Source: Pseudaestuariivita rosea
GTDB lineage: Bacteria > Pseudomonadota > Alphaproteobacteria > Rhodobacterales > Rhodobacteraceae
Length of the DNA: 34,268 bases
NCBI RefSeq assembly: GCF_017592335.1
Contig: NZ_JACNMP010000032.1
Location: forward strand, 1-34,268
Reading direction: 5' to 3'
The notes below the pieces were generated by a model. That model did not search any database and was not told the DNA's origin. It saw only the letters and a list, made by a program, of their open reading frames with translations. A program made the translations under genes and the position numbers. Of this stretch, positions 7,819-16,770 are shown in pieces (within the stretch, counting starts at the first letter, position 1; every line of letters starts with the position of its first letter).

Positions 7819-10800
7819 CCACTTCCTCACTTGCGCCTGGTTGTTTGATCCTCGCAGCGCCGACTTTCGCTAGCGCAGCCAGGATCACGTTTCTACCGGT
7901 GCCTTCCGCAGCCTGCTGCAAAACTTCTTCAATCTTTATTGTAAGGTTGTTCACTGCCTCATCGTCGGAATCCAAGACATCAAATTCCTCCATCACAGGC
8001 GTGGGCCGATCATCAACGCTGACAATTAACGCCATTGCAGAGCGTTTGTCCTTCCGTCCGGCCACGCGCGCGACAGACTCATGTTGGTTGAACTGTTGCG
8101 CCAGCAAGGTGAGTTGAACAATTGCCCGGTCTATGTCGCTATCGATCCAAGCTTTAGCAGGCTTATTGATTCCCAACCCCGCGAGTGCTTCCATCGACTG
8201 CAAGTCATCTCCGAAGCTTGTTAGTTGAGTGATGAAAGATCGAAGTCGCAAGTCACCGGCAACATCTCGGATATTTTTCGCGCGCTCATTCAGCTCTCGG
8301 TAAGCTTTCGCAGTGCGCCCATGAACTTGTAATTCATCTAGAATGTGTTCGCGCATTCTTGTTAGCATCGCAGGGTAAGCCGCACGAATTTCGATGAGTC
8401 CCTCCTTGATGTTTTGAGCGATCTCAGAGACTCCTTGATCTGAGAGAATGTCGATGTCCTGTCCGTAAAGGCCAGGAATGTCATCAAAGGCAAATTTTTG
8501 CGGGTCATTAGAACGCTTGAAGAGCGCTCTGACTTTTTTTGCGTGCTCAGGAAGACGTGCGGTTCGTTGAACCCAAGGTGCGGAAGTTTCGTAAGCCGCA
8601 ATAAGCGCGCGTCCAACTTCTAGCGGGCTTAACGTTAAGATTGGTTTGTCCACAACTTCGCCGACCGCATTTGCCAGCTCAGTAAGCAGCCTCTTGGTCG
8701 TTCGGTTCATTTCGATCCAGCGTAGCTGGATCATTTGCGGCGCTCTCAGAACATAGTCCACATCAACATCCGAGATAGTCGCTAGGAAAATACCCTCCCG
8801 GTAGTGTGACAGGTTCCGGCGCTCAGCTAGCATGAACAACACTGCCAAAAATGGCATTAGACCGTCCTTCAACCCAAACGGAGGTGCCCGCCATAGATCA
8901 TAAACATCGGTAAGCTGTACATTGCGGCTGCCCCGCCTTTTCAAGAAACTTTTCGTTGCTTTCCAAATAGGTATCAGATTTGCGGGGTCATCTCCTGAAG
9001 GTGGTACAAACTGCCAGTCGTTACCTTCCTTAACGTATAGCTTGTTGGCTTCAACGAGCGATACGAACAGAGCTTTTTCCGCAGGGAACTTTTCAAACCC
9101 AAGCCCCGGAGTGCCTTCTTTAAGGACGGCAGCATGCAGTAACAGCTTGAGCGCTGAATTGGCCGATGCCGATGGCTTAGTGCGGTTCAGCAGCTCGTTG
9201 TTTAGCTTGGGCGATTGCGAAAACCGACGATCTGCCATTTCTGACGCCAAAACTGTGAGGTTACTGCGTGCGGAAATCGGGAGGTCATCAATTCCAGTTT
9301 CCCATTCTGCGCTTGCGATCAATTGCCAGACCTCATGCTCAATCCGGCCCCCAATCGCCTCGATACGATCGTTGAGCTCTCTTCGCGCGATTTTGTCTCG
9401 ATGAATTTCAGGATTTGATACCAAGATGTCCTTCAAAGCGGAGTGCTCTCGTGCGAGAGCCACAAGGTTCTTCGATTTTTCAGACCTCGCAACCGCAAAA
9501 TCGGCCCCCCATCCATACTCACCAAAATCCTCAACAATGCTTGGCGTCCCATCGTCCAGTGAGACGATGAATGCGCCAAAGCATCCATTTGTAGGTGCAA
9601 AGCTAGTTACAAAGTTCTCGACTTGGCTTTCGAGCATTACCCTGAGTTCGCACCAGCGCAGCGCCCCAGTTTCACGGTAGTGCCGTTTCGCGACTATATT
9701 GGGTGAAGATAAAGCGTTAGAGATTGAGCTGAGATCGAAGTCTAATCTCTCTCTCAATGCGTCACCCAACGCCGCTTCAATGTCAAAGTCGCTCCCGTCA
9801 AAGAGGGAGTAGGTGCCCCTGAACTTTCGAAAAACAACAATCGACGCCGCCTCAAGTTTTGACAAAACTTCCTCTACCGCAGCAACGGTTTGGTTTGTTG
9901 AAAGGCAAAGTGCGCCAAGCGTCGCACCTAATCCAGTTTGCTTTTGCGTCAGCTCTAAAATGGCTAGCGACTTTAGCAGTTGCACACCGAGTTCGCCTCC
10001 ATCTTTCGTTTCCCAACGCGCGATTGCATCCCTTGCATTTGCAAAGTGGTGGCTGTCTAAAGACACGGCGATTGCGGCTTGTAGATTGAAATCGAGATAA
10101 TCCCAAAAATCAGCCAATCCGTAGTCTTTCGCATCTTCGATGCTTGCCTTTTCAAGGTAGTCCTGAAATCCAAACAGCTCGGAAGACCCTAAGAAACTGA
10201 AGATGCTACGCTGATTTTGCCCATAACTCCGGCGAGATGCAGGCCCGAGCACCAAGGTCACAAGCGGATTGAGAGGCCATGCGCTCGTAAGCAACTCTTT
10301 CGAAACGGCGGACGCGCCGCGTCGAGCGTCGGCAAGAAGTTCCACAGCAGCTTCTGCGTTCTGGCTAGCATAATCCGGCTGATCTGTGGCAATAATCGCT
10401 TTGCTCACCAGTTCCATCTGCTCATCGCCAGATACGTTTACCGGAATGTCGATAAAGCGACCCTGGATCTTCCCCCACTCATCTTTGATATCGCGCGCTA
10501 AGCGGCTGGCATATTCTTGGAATGCCTGATGAAGTATACCCACGACGATGAGGCGGCCTCCGCTTCTCGAGGCTGCTTCACCTAGCAGTTGGAAGAAATA
10601 TGCATCTCCTGATGAGGATGCGGCGTGCTCAAGCAACTTCCCCATTTCATCCACAAAGAGGACTAATCCTCCAGAGCTTTCCCTGTCCTCGGAAGCCAAA
10701 TACTGCAAGTAATCAATGACTTTTTCAGGCGTATCAAACTTCCTTTGGCGTGCCGCAAGTCCTGCATCCTTGATACAATCACCGATCAACTGGAAGGGTT

Positions 10801-11161
10801 CCATGCCGCGCCCAACGACCGACACACACTTCCAACCATCGCGCTTTGGAGGGAGTAACTTCCATAGCTCCTTTGCAAACTCCGGATCAGTTTTGCTCGC
10901 AGCCGTCCCGCGTTCCTTCTTACTACCACTCAACAACGCCGAGAGCGCTAAAGCGAGGCTCGACTTCCCGCTCCCATATGGACCAGTCCAAGTGAAGGCA
11001 CCTTGCCCGCTCTCAGATTGTTGGCGTGAAAAGTTATTGAGTATTTCTCGTACAGATGATGAGAAAACAAAGCCCTCTAGGGCTTCATTGCGGTCATCTT
11101 GATCAATTCGAATAGATCGCAAGAAGCGTCCATTCACCGAGACAACGTCGTTAAGCGGCAT
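7811..11161 (-). CDS. sspC: SspC: large P-loop ATPase of the Ssp system
   Basis: A 1116-aa protein. The Walker A motif is GPYGSGKSS (60-68) and Walker B is LVLFVDE (165-171), both near the N terminus. The remaining roughly 900 residues are helical without a motif I recognise. SspC is the ATPase that works with SspB and SspD in single-strand phosphorothioation. Assignment rests on its position between a DUF4007 gene and a DndC-like gene, its size and its ATPase motifs. It overlaps sspB by 11 bp and sspD by 8 bp, so the three are translationally coupled. There is no sign of an SMC hinge or coiled coil as in DndD. Confidence 0.82.
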   Translation of the reverse strand: MPLNDVVSVNGRFLRSIRIDQDDRNEALEGFVFSSSVREILNNFSRQQSESGQGAFTWTGPYGSGKSSLALALSALLSGSKKERGTAASKTDPEFAKELWKLLPPKRDGWKCVSVVGRGMEPFQLIGDCIKDAGLAARQRKFDTPEKVIDYLQYLASEDRESSGGLVLFVDEMGKLLEHAASSSGDAYFFQLLGEAASRSGGRLIVVGILHQAFQEYASRLARDIKDEWGKIQGRFIDIPVNVSGDEQMELVSKAIIATDQPDYASQNAEAAVELLADARRGASAVSKELLTSAWPLNPLVTLVLGPASRRSYGQNQRSIFSFLGSSELFGFQDYLEKASIEDAKDYGLADFWDYLDFNLQAAIAVSLDSHHFANARDAIARWETKDGGELGVQLLKSLAILELTQKQTGLGATLGALCLSTNQTVAAVEEVLSKLEAASIVVFRKFRGTYSLFDGSDFDIEAALGDALRERLDFDLSSISNALSSPNIVAKRHYRETGALRWCELRVMLESQVENFVTSFAPTNGCFGAFIVSLDDGTPSIVEDFGEYGWGADFAVARSEKSKNLVALAREHSALKDILVSNPEIHRDKIARRELNDRIEAIGGRIEHEVWQLIASAEWETGIDDLPISARSNLTVLASEMADRRFSQSPKLNNELLNRTKPSASANSALKLLLHAAVLKEGTPGLGFEKFPAEKALFVSLVEANKLYVKEGNDWQFVPPSGDDPANLIPIWKATKSFLKRRGSRNVQLTDVYDLWRAPPFGLKDGLMPFLAVLFMLAERRNLSHYREGIFLATISDVDVDYVLRAPQMIQLRWIEMNRTTKRLLTELANAVGEVVDKPILTLSPLEVGRALIAAYETSAPWVQRTARLPEHAKKVRALFKRSNDPQKFAFDDIPGLYGQDIDILSDQGVSEIAQNIKEGLIEIRAAYPAMLTRMREHILDELQVHGRTAKAYRELNERAKNIRDVAGDLRLRSFITQLTSFGDDLQSMEALAGLGINKPAKAWIDSDIDRAIVQLTLLAQQFNQHESVARVAGRKDKRSAMALIVSVDDRPTPVMEEFDVLDSDDEAVNNLTIKIEEVLQQAAEGTGRNVILAALAKVGAARIKQPGASEEVDG

Positions 11162-12092
11162 ATGAACCTCTCAACGTAGAAATTTCTGAGGACCACAGGC
11201 TGTCTGCAAAATCTTGCGGAAACTCTCCTTGTCTAAGCAGCTGCTTCAATCCAGCTGTCTCAGACCAAGAAATTAAACCGTCGGTGATGTCAGCCACTTC
11301 GGCCAACCTATCAATCAGCTCCCATTCCTCCAGCACAAACACTCTTCCGGGAGATCCGGGCTCTAGTAGCATCGACTGCACGCTAAGTGTGTTTGCGGAT
11401 GACGTTCGCTCCCAAAAATCGCACACCGCATAGAGGAAAACACCGTTAGACAGGCTCGGTTTCCGCCCCAAGTTCATACCGAACCTTCCATTGGAGCGCC
11501 GCCGGATCAAACCCAGCTCAGTCAGTGGGGAATTGAATGCCTCTTCGTTTGGACCACGCTTTGGGACGCTAGGCACGTAGTTAGCCAACAAGACGCCTAT
11601 ATCGCTTGTTAACGTCTTTTCCGTTGGCGCCTTCCAACCACGCTGATCAATAAATTCTTGCAACTTTCGCAGAACCGTGTCGCGGTCAAAGTTCTGCTCA
11701 TTGAAAATATTGAACAACCAGTATGTGGCTGTGTGCCTTGGATTAGAAGCAATGTCCCAGTGGATTTTCCAGAGCGATGAAGCGTTTTCAAGGTAAGGAT
11801 CGACACCATTGGGACCAAGTAACAGCTGACCAAACTCGGTCGTTGTCACATCCTTCCCATCGGTTGCGAGTATACCTGCGACTTGTGCCCAAAACCGGAT
11901 TGCAGCCACCATGTTTTTGCCAACGCCAAAATGAGCAATTGCAGCACTCTCCGAGAAAATTCTGTTATTATTCGTTCCGCTAGCATCAACAGCTGCAAAC
12001 GCCTTTTCCAACCAACCGTAGCGCAACGGAAAGGTCTCGTGGCCGGAGAACTGCGGCTTGTAGCCCTGTGTAAATGTTGTTTGCTTTTTCAT
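11151..12092 (-). CDS. sspB: SspB: DUF4007 DNA nickase
   Basis: A 313-aa protein with the DUF4007 signature at the N terminus: FSGHETFPLRYGWLEKAF followed by AIAHFGVGKNMVAAIRFW. In the studied Ssp system SspB is the nicking protein that opens the DNA strand for sulfur incorporation. It is the first gene of the sspBCD operon, with a good sigma70-type promoter 27 bp upstream, and diverges from sspA across 126 bp. The start is ATG at 12092 with a weak G-rich Shine-Dalgarno. It overlaps sspC by 11 bp. DUF4007 is the gene that best separates this locus from a Dnd system. Confidence 0.88.
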   Translation of the reverse strand: MKKQTTFTQGYKPQFSGHETFPLRYGWLEKAFAAVDASGTNNNRIFSESAAIAHFGVGKNMVAAIRFWAQVAGILATDGKDVTTTEFGQLLLGPNGVDPYLENASSLWKIHWDIASNPRHTATYWLFNIFNEQNFDRDTVLRKLQEFIDQRGWKAPTEKTLTSDIGVLLANYVPSVPKRGPNEEAFNSPLTELGLIRRRSNGRFGMNLGRKPSLSNGVFLYAVCDFWERTSSANTLSVQSMLLEPGSPGRVFVLEEWELIDRLAEVADITDGLISWSETAGLKQLLRQGEFPQDFADSLWSSEISTLRGSYAA

Positions 12093-12118
12093 ATTGCCGC
12101 TACCCCGCTTAGGAGCTG

Positions 12119-12147
12119 TTATAGCGACCTTCCAAGCTGATGGTCAA
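12119..12147 (-). promoter_or_regulatory. promoter of the sspBCD operon
   Basis: On the minus strand TTGACC (12147-12142) and CTATAA (12124-12119) are separated by 17 bp. This is a near-consensus sigma70 pair and would start transcription about 15-20 bases before the sspB ATG. It is the best promoter visible in the divergent sspA-sspB region. Confidence 0.6.
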
Positions 12148-12152
12148 CGGCG

Positions 12153-12173
12153 TCCTGGTGCTTGACCCCAGGA
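12153..12173. promoter_or_regulatory. inverted repeat in the sspA/sspB divergent control region
   Basis: Arms tcctgg and ccagga flank a 9-nt spacer, just upstream of the sspBCD -35 box and about 45 bp before the sspA start. It could be an operator controlling both directions. Only the symmetry is seen. Confidence 0.35.
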
Positions 12174-12218
12174 TCAAGCTCGGTCTAGACGTAACCTTCG
12201 ATTTGGCAGGAAAATCCT

Positions 12219-13361
12219 TTGACCATATACCTTGATCATCAAGCAAGCACCCCGATGCTGCCAACAGTTCAGGCTGCAATGCAGCCGTTTTGGACTGAGT
12301 TCCACGGCAACCCGCACTCCTCTGAACATTCCGTAGGGTGGTCCGCGAATAAGGCTACCGAGACTTCGAGGGCCAAAGTGGCCAACCTCCTTGGAGTCGA
12401 TCCGGATGAGATCATTTTTACATCCGGCGCTACAGAGGCGAACAATCTTGCCATCAGAGGTCTAAGCACTCCGGAGCAACGGCAAAGACAGCGCACGACA
12501 ATCCTTGTTTCAGCGACAGAGCATAAGTGCGTCTTGGAAAGTGCCGCATATGTAGCTCAGACAACGGGATGTGCGGTACGAGAGATTCCTGTCAACGGGA
12601 AAGGTCATGTCGACCTCGACAAACTGCGAGACATGCTAAGCGATGATGTTCTCTTGGTAAGCGTGGCATTGGTCAACAATGAGATTGGGACCATCCAAGA
12701 TCTCGCTTCTATATCAACGCTTTGTCGCGATACAGGCGCATTGCTCCACTCCGACTTCGCGCAGGCACCAAGCGCAGTCAGCCCCCAAAAATATGCAGAT
12801 ATGGCTGACATGATTAGTCTGTCGGGGCATAAATTTGGTGGGCCAATGGGTATTGGGGCGCTCTATGTGAGCCGAGAGCTGAAGGACCGGATTGAACCTC
12901 TGTTTCACGGAGGTGGACAAGAGGGCGGGCTTCGGTCCGGCACACTGCCGCTTCCCTTGTGTGTTGGTCTTGGCTCAGCGGCGGAGTTCCATTCCTCTGA
13001 AGACGGAGCTGCGTTGAGAGCGCGGGTCGCAGGTCTAAGAAATCTCTTCGTGGACAAACTGCGATCGAACCGCGACCATATTGGGTTGAATGGAGATAAG
13101 CTTTGCTCCCGTCATCCTAGCAATGCGAATCTAAGGTTCGAAGGACGCGATGCGGGAGAAATGCTCCAACGACTACAACCCATCGTGTCAGCTTCTACGG
13201 GTTCGGCCTGCTCTTCGGGAATTTCGGAGCCAAGCTACGTCCTCCGTGCAATCGGGCTCACATCGGATGAAGCGCAAGCCTCCATACGCTTTAGTTTTGG
13301 GCACACCAATACATCAGATGAAGTTCTAGAAGCCGCAGAGGCCATCATAGCAGTACTCTAG
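12219..13361 (+). CDS. sspA: SspA: cysteine desulfurase (IscS/NifS/DndA-like)
   Basis: A 380-aa PLP enzyme that moves sulfur from L-cysteine to a protein persulfide. Landmarks: YLDHQASTP at the N terminus, ATEHKC with His102, the PLP-binding Lys205 in SGHKFGG, and the catalytic Cys331 in STGSACSSG. The gene diverges from sspBCD, the arrangement known for SspABCD loci, so it is assigned as the sulfur donor for DNA phosphorothioation, not Fe-S assembly. The start is TTG with AGGA about 5 bp upstream; it is well supported because family conservation begins at residue 3. A methyltransferase gene follows after 71 bp on the same strand. Confidence 0.9.
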   Translation: MTIYLDHQASTPMLPTVQAAMQPFWTEFHGNPHSSEHSVGWSANKATETSRAKVANLLGVDPDEIIFTSGATEANNLAIRGLSTPEQRQRQRTTILVSATEHKCVLESAAYVAQTTGCAVREIPVNGKGHVDLDKLRDMLSDDVLLVSVALVNNEIGTIQDLASISTLCRDTGALLHSDFAQAPSAVSPQKYADMADMISLSGHKFGGPMGIGALYVSRELKDRIEPLFHGGGQEGGLRSGTLPLPLCVGLGSAAEFHSSEDGAALRARVAGLRNLFVDKLRSNRDHIGLNGDKLCSRHPSNANLRFEGRDAGEMLQRLQPIVSASTGSACSSGISEPSYVLRAIGLTSDEAQASIRFSFGHTNTSDEVLEAAEAIIAVL

Positions 13362-13364
13362 ATC

Positions 13365-13426
13365 GACCGCCCCTCGGTCAGGTAGGATGTTTCAAAAGAA
13401 CCTTTAGAAAGATCCAACCCGAGGGG
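13365..13426 (+). promoter_or_regulatory. alternative RNA hairpins that could hide the methyltransferase ribosome binding site
   Basis: In the gap between sspA and the methyltransferase gene, cccctcgg (13370-13377) is exactly complementary to ccgagggg (13419-13426), which contains the Shine-Dalgarno of the next gene. A small local hairpin, gaccg-cccct-cggtc (13365-13379), uses some of the same bases and would compete with it. The complementarity is seen; regulation of translation is inferred. Confidence 0.4.
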
Positions 13427-13432
13427 TGAAAC

Positions 13433-15460
13433 TTGCAAAACGATAAGCCTCTCAAAAATGCGGTTGGAAAAAAGGTAGGCCAGGCGATCTACGTGCACCG
13501 TAGCGCGGTCGATCACCTTCAGACGAGCGCAAAGGATAACCTGAGCCTTGCACTGCAAAGAGTTCCGGAAGATTTCCAATGGTCAGTGTTGAAGGTCTCG
13601 GGGCGAAACGACCAGACCTTCTCGTTCTTGGACTATCAAGACTTCAGCACCGTGGCTTTTCCAGAGCTGCGGGCAAGCCTACTCGTCAACCTCTCGGAAC
13701 AAGGCGCAAAACTGAGAAAATACTCTGACGCAAACCCACCCATTCTCCACAGAAAGGAGCTACTCCTAGCCCCGGATCATCCGCAAAGAGATGAATTTGC
13801 AAAGCTGACGCAGTTCTTAGAGTGCAAGGGGCTCTTTAAGAACATGTCAAACAAGGGAACGCGGCGGATTTGGATGAAGACATTGGCTGAAGCCGGATTG
13901 ACCGTCAAAGGTCCACACATCGTGCAGATCGATTTGATCTCAGAAGAGTCCGCCAAGAAATCCGCCGAGGACATGAATGGCCCAGAGAAAAACACTGTTG
14001 AGCGCCACAAAACGGCGATCACGCGAGCCGCGCTCTCAGCGCCAATGTACCTGTTGTTTACAGGTGGTCTGATCCGTCGCGATAGAACCATTTTGGACTA
14101 TGGGTGCGGTCAAGGTGATGACATCCGAGCCCTACAGTCTGATGGCTATACCGTCGAAGGTTGGGATCCCCACTATCGACCAGATCCTAGTGCTCTGAAA
14201 AAGAGCCAGATCACCAATCTTGGATTTGTCCTCAACGTAATCGAAGACCCTGAAGAGCGGGCAGAGGCACTTAGGCGCGCCTTCAGCCTAACGGAGCTCT
14301 GCTTGGCTGTATCCGTCATGTTGTACGGCAAGGCTGACCTGAGTGGCGTGCGGCCCTACCGCGACGGATACTTGACGTCCCGACAGACATTTCAAAAGTA
14401 CTATACCCAAGCAGAACTTAGAGACTTCGTCGGCAGCGTTTTGAATGTCGAGCCCATAGCCGTAGGCCAAGGTATATTTTTGGTATTTCGGGACGAGTTA
14501 GAAGAGCAAAGATATCTTCTAAGGCGTCAAATTGGCTTCAGGGGTCGCGAACACCGAGCCGTTCCAAAACCAAGCGCGCCGCAGAAACCCACCCCAAAGG
14601 AGTCCACCGGAAAGCTCAGCAAAACAATCATCCAAGACTTGGCCGCAGAGATCAGGGCCTATGGCCGTCAGCTCGACACCTCAGAACTCCCAAAAAGCCT
14701 CATGACAAGGCTTTCACGGTCAAAACAAGGCCTTCAGTATGCGGCAAGTCTTGCAATTGCGGACATAGGTCATGAAGAACTTGAAAAAATCGTCGCCGCA
14801 AGAACGGAAGAACTAAGCCTCCACTTTGCAATGCACGCATTCTCGCAAAGAAGATCTTATAGTTCATTTCCTCCTGAGCTGAGGCGCGACATTCGGGCTT
14901 TCTTTGGCAGTCACAAAAAAGCAACGGAAGCCGGACAATCGCTCCTCTATTCGATCGGCAATCAGAACCTTCTCTTAGAAGATGCAGTCACGGCAGCTGC
15001 TGCTGGGATTGGACACCTAGAACAGGGTAGATTTCAATTTCCCGCTAATAGGCGACAACAGCTGTCTGTCAGGCTTCGAGGGTTCGTGGCACTCGCTGAG
15101 AGACTAGCCGGTGATCTGTCCGAAGCAACCTTGCTGAAAATACACATCACGAGCCGCAAGCTGACTGCGCTTAGTTATGCCGATTTTGAGACGTCTTTTT
15201 TGCCGCGCCTGATGAACCGGGTTAAAGTTGAGTTCGACACGTTCAATGTGTCTGCGATTGACCATTTCACAACCAACGATGTGCGTCTTCTTTATCTGAA
15301 GTCCCGTTACATGGCCTCCGATCACCCTATGAGAAATGCCCAAATCGCGTTCGATCGTAAAGTTCAAGCTCTTGCTTCGCTGAATTTTGCGAATGAAGGA
15401 CCTAGCTTTCGTGATTTCGCAGGAGCCCTAACGAAAGCGGGCGTAAAAATTCCAAGTTGA
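13433..15460 (+). CDS. DNA phosphorothioation-associated putative methyltransferase
   Basis: A 675-aa protein. The N-terminal region contains VGKKVGQAIYVHRSAV (11-26) and NPPILHRKELLL (101-112), typical of the family annotated as phosphorothioation-associated putative methyltransferase. A SAM-binding motif follows at DYGCGQGDD (222-230), with an acidic GWDP (243-246). I see no (D/N/S)PPY motif after it, so a standard DNA adenine or cytosine-N4 methyltransferase is unlikely. The C-terminal third (about 400-675) is helical and unassigned. The start is TTG with GAGGGGTG upstream. It probably shares a transcript with sspA. Substrate and role are unknown; it may modify DNA, a nucleotide or a protein of the Ssp system. 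Confidence 0.8.
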   Translation: MQNDKPLKNAVGKKVGQAIYVHRSAVDHLQTSAKDNLSLALQRVPEDFQWSVLKVSGRNDQTFSFLDYQDFSTVAFPELRASLLVNLSEQGAKLRKYSDANPPILHRKELLLAPDHPQRDEFAKLTQFLECKGLFKNMSNKGTRRIWMKTLAEAGLTVKGPHIVQIDLISEESAKKSAEDMNGPEKNTVERHKTAITRAALSAPMYLLFTGGLIRRDRTILDYGCGQGDDIRALQSDGYTVEGWDPHYRPDPSALKKSQITNLGFVLNVIEDPEERAEALRRAFSLTELCLAVSVMLYGKADLSGVRPYRDGYLTSRQTFQKYYTQAELRDFVGSVLNVEPIAVGQGIFLVFRDELEEQRYLLRRQIGFRGREHRAVPKPSAPQKPTPKESTGKLSKTIIQDLAAEIRAYGRQLDTSELPKSLMTRLSRSKQGLQYAASLAIADIGHEELEKIVAARTEELSLHFAMHAFSQRRSYSSFPPELRRDIRAFFGSHKKATEAGQSLLYSIGNQNLLLEDAVTAAAAGIGHLEQGRFQFPANRRQQLSVRLRGFVALAERLAGDLSEATLLKIHITSRKLTALSYADFETSFLPRLMNRVKVEFDTFNVSAIDHFTTNDVRLLYLKSRYMASDHPMRNAQIAFDRKVQALASLNFANEGPSFRDFAGALTKAGVKIPS

Positions 15461-15562
15461 TCAGAGGCAAGTGAGAACATTAAGTTCTTTGATCTCATGA
15501 CGCCCTGTGTCGACGTGGCACAGAAGATGGAAGCTGCTACTCGAACTTGAAGACTTAAGCCA

Positions 15563-16117
15563 TTACGAGCGCTCAACATCACCCCAGTGTTTGTTGACCG
15601 GCATTTGCTTAGCAAGCCGCTCCACCTGTCGGAAATCAACCGGCATGAACTCCCACTGATCCACTCCAACATTCACAGCGTTTCGGGTGCCTTTCCAACG
15701 GTCATGCACGTGACCAAACAGGTGCAGCGAGCCTTTCCTAGCCCCGTTCCAGGTGATCATCGGAAAATGGCACAGCGTATGCGCTAGGCCATCCTTACCG
15801 TCCTTGACCTGAGCGATGTCGGACACGCTGTCCCACGGCAAAGCCTGCGTTAACTCCAGGTCGTGGTTTCCCACAACAAGGTGCTTTCGCGCGCCAGGCA
15901 GCTGCCCAAATAGGCCTTCAAGATAGCTCGCATCTTTTGCCTTTGGCCCATGCGCGAAATCGCCAACGATCCAAAGATCGTCATCCGGCTGCACGACCTT
16001 CCACATATTTTCGATTAGGACCGCTTCCATGTGCCCAGCATCGCGAAACGGGCGGTTGCATAGTGCAATCACCTTCTCATGCCCAAAATGGGTGTCCGCC
16101 GTGTACCAGTGCGCCAT
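15563..16117 (-). CDS. calcineurin-like metallophosphoesterase
   Basis: A 184-aa single-domain phosphoesterase with a complete metal-site set: ADTH (Asp8, His10), GDFAHG (Asp53), GNHD (Asn84, His85), CHFPM (His117) and GHVHDR (His136, His138). It should be an active two-metal hydrolase for phosphomonoesters or diesters; the substrate is not evident. It is the last gene of a three-gene minus-strand operon and begins 15 bp after the zinc-ribbon gene. It is convergent with the methyltransferase gene across about 100 bp. Its place on a defence island makes a role in nucleotide or nucleic-acid processing possible, but nothing in the sequence proves it. Confidence 0.85.
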   Translation of the reverse strand: MAHWYTADTHFGHEKVIALCNRPFRDAGHMEAVLIENMWKVVQPDDDLWIVGDFAHGPKAKDASYLEGLFGQLPGARKHLVVGNHDLELTQALPWDSVSDIAQVKDGKDGLAHTLCHFPMITWNGARKGSLHLFGHVHDRWKGTRNAVNVGVDQWEFMPVDFRQVERLAKQMPVNKHWGDVERS

Positions 16118-16132
16118 CCCGCGCGTCCTTCG

Positions 16133-16456
16133 CTATTGATTTCGGAACCATTGCTGCTCGCCCTTGGCCCATTTGCCATAGAGAGCGCCCAAGGCAAAGC
16201 CAAAGGCGGAGACGATCAACCCGATCCACCAGTCGCCCGCTCCGGCAAACATCGCCCCAAGCATGAAAACCGCGCCGACGAAACCAAGCGCGTGGAACAC
16301 GATGGAGCGGGCCTTGACCTGATGCGGTTGTTTCACGCCATCAGCGCGCCCGTTGATTAGGATACCCTTGTAGGCCTGGCATCCAGAACAGGCGATCGCA
16401 TCTTCGGGCAACTCAGTTTGGCAGAATGGGCAGGTTTGCCAGTGCTCACTGGTCAT
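16133..16456 (-). CDS. zinc-ribbon protein with two membrane segments
   Basis: A 107-aa protein. The N terminus has a CPFC...CSGC zinc ribbon (Cys9, 12, 23, 26). Residues about 49-93 contain two hydrophobic segments separated by GAGDWW, and the C terminus is basic (KWAKGEQQWFRNQ). The start at 16456 is chosen because its ATGA overlaps the stop of the upstream gene; the longer frame from 16537 would lie inside that gene. It is probably an inner-membrane protein with a cytoplasmic zinc ribbon. No specific function is recognised. It is co-transcribed with the phosphoesterase downstream. Confidence 0.75.
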   Translation of the reverse strand: MTSEHWQTCPFCQTELPEDAIACSGCQAYKGILINGRADGVKQPHQVKARSIVFHALGFVGAVFMLGAMFAGAGDWWIGLIVSAFGFALGALYGKWAKGEQQWFRNQ

Positions 16457-16770
16457 TTGCGCGCTCCCGCGTTTGCGTGCATCGGGTCTGCGAGCATCTC
16501 CTTTGCCTTGTCGTGAAAATGAGGGTGAAGCAGGCACATCTGCTCAATGCGCTTTGCTTGCTTCAGGTTCGCATGACCGCCTTCTTCCCGCTTTTGGAAC
16601 GCGGCCAGCATGAAGCCCAGTAGGTGGTCGAATTTGCTGATATGACGCAGCGCATACTCCACGCTCACGTCGCTCGCTTTCAGTCGAAGGGTTTTGTGTA
16701 GATGTGGATCGAGATTGAGGTCCGGATGCTTGCCAGTTGTCTCAATCATGTGCTGCTCGAATAGATTCAT
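16453..16770 (-). CDS. hypothetical protein, first gene of the phosphoesterase operon
   Basis: A 105-aa soluble, helical, His-rich protein that I do not recognise. The start at 16770 (MNLFEQHM) has GAGGAAT at good spacing, whereas the longer frame from 16827 lacks a ribosome binding site. It overlaps the zinc-ribbon gene by 4 bp (ATGA). It diverges from an XRE regulator gene 77 bp away, so that regulator may control this operon. Confidence 0.6.
   Translation of the reverse strand: MNLFEQHMIETTGKHPDLNLDPHLHKTLRLKASDVSVEYALRHISKFDHLLGFMLAAFQKREEGGHANLKQAKRIEQMCLLHPHFHDKAKEMLADPMHANAGARK

Noticed and set aside
6979-15460. A Dnd (DndABCDE) phosphorothioation system
   Set aside because: The desulfurase and DndC-like protein would fit, but there is no DndD-type coiled-coil ATPase, DndE or DndB, and the DUF4007 gene plus SspE fit the Ssp type.
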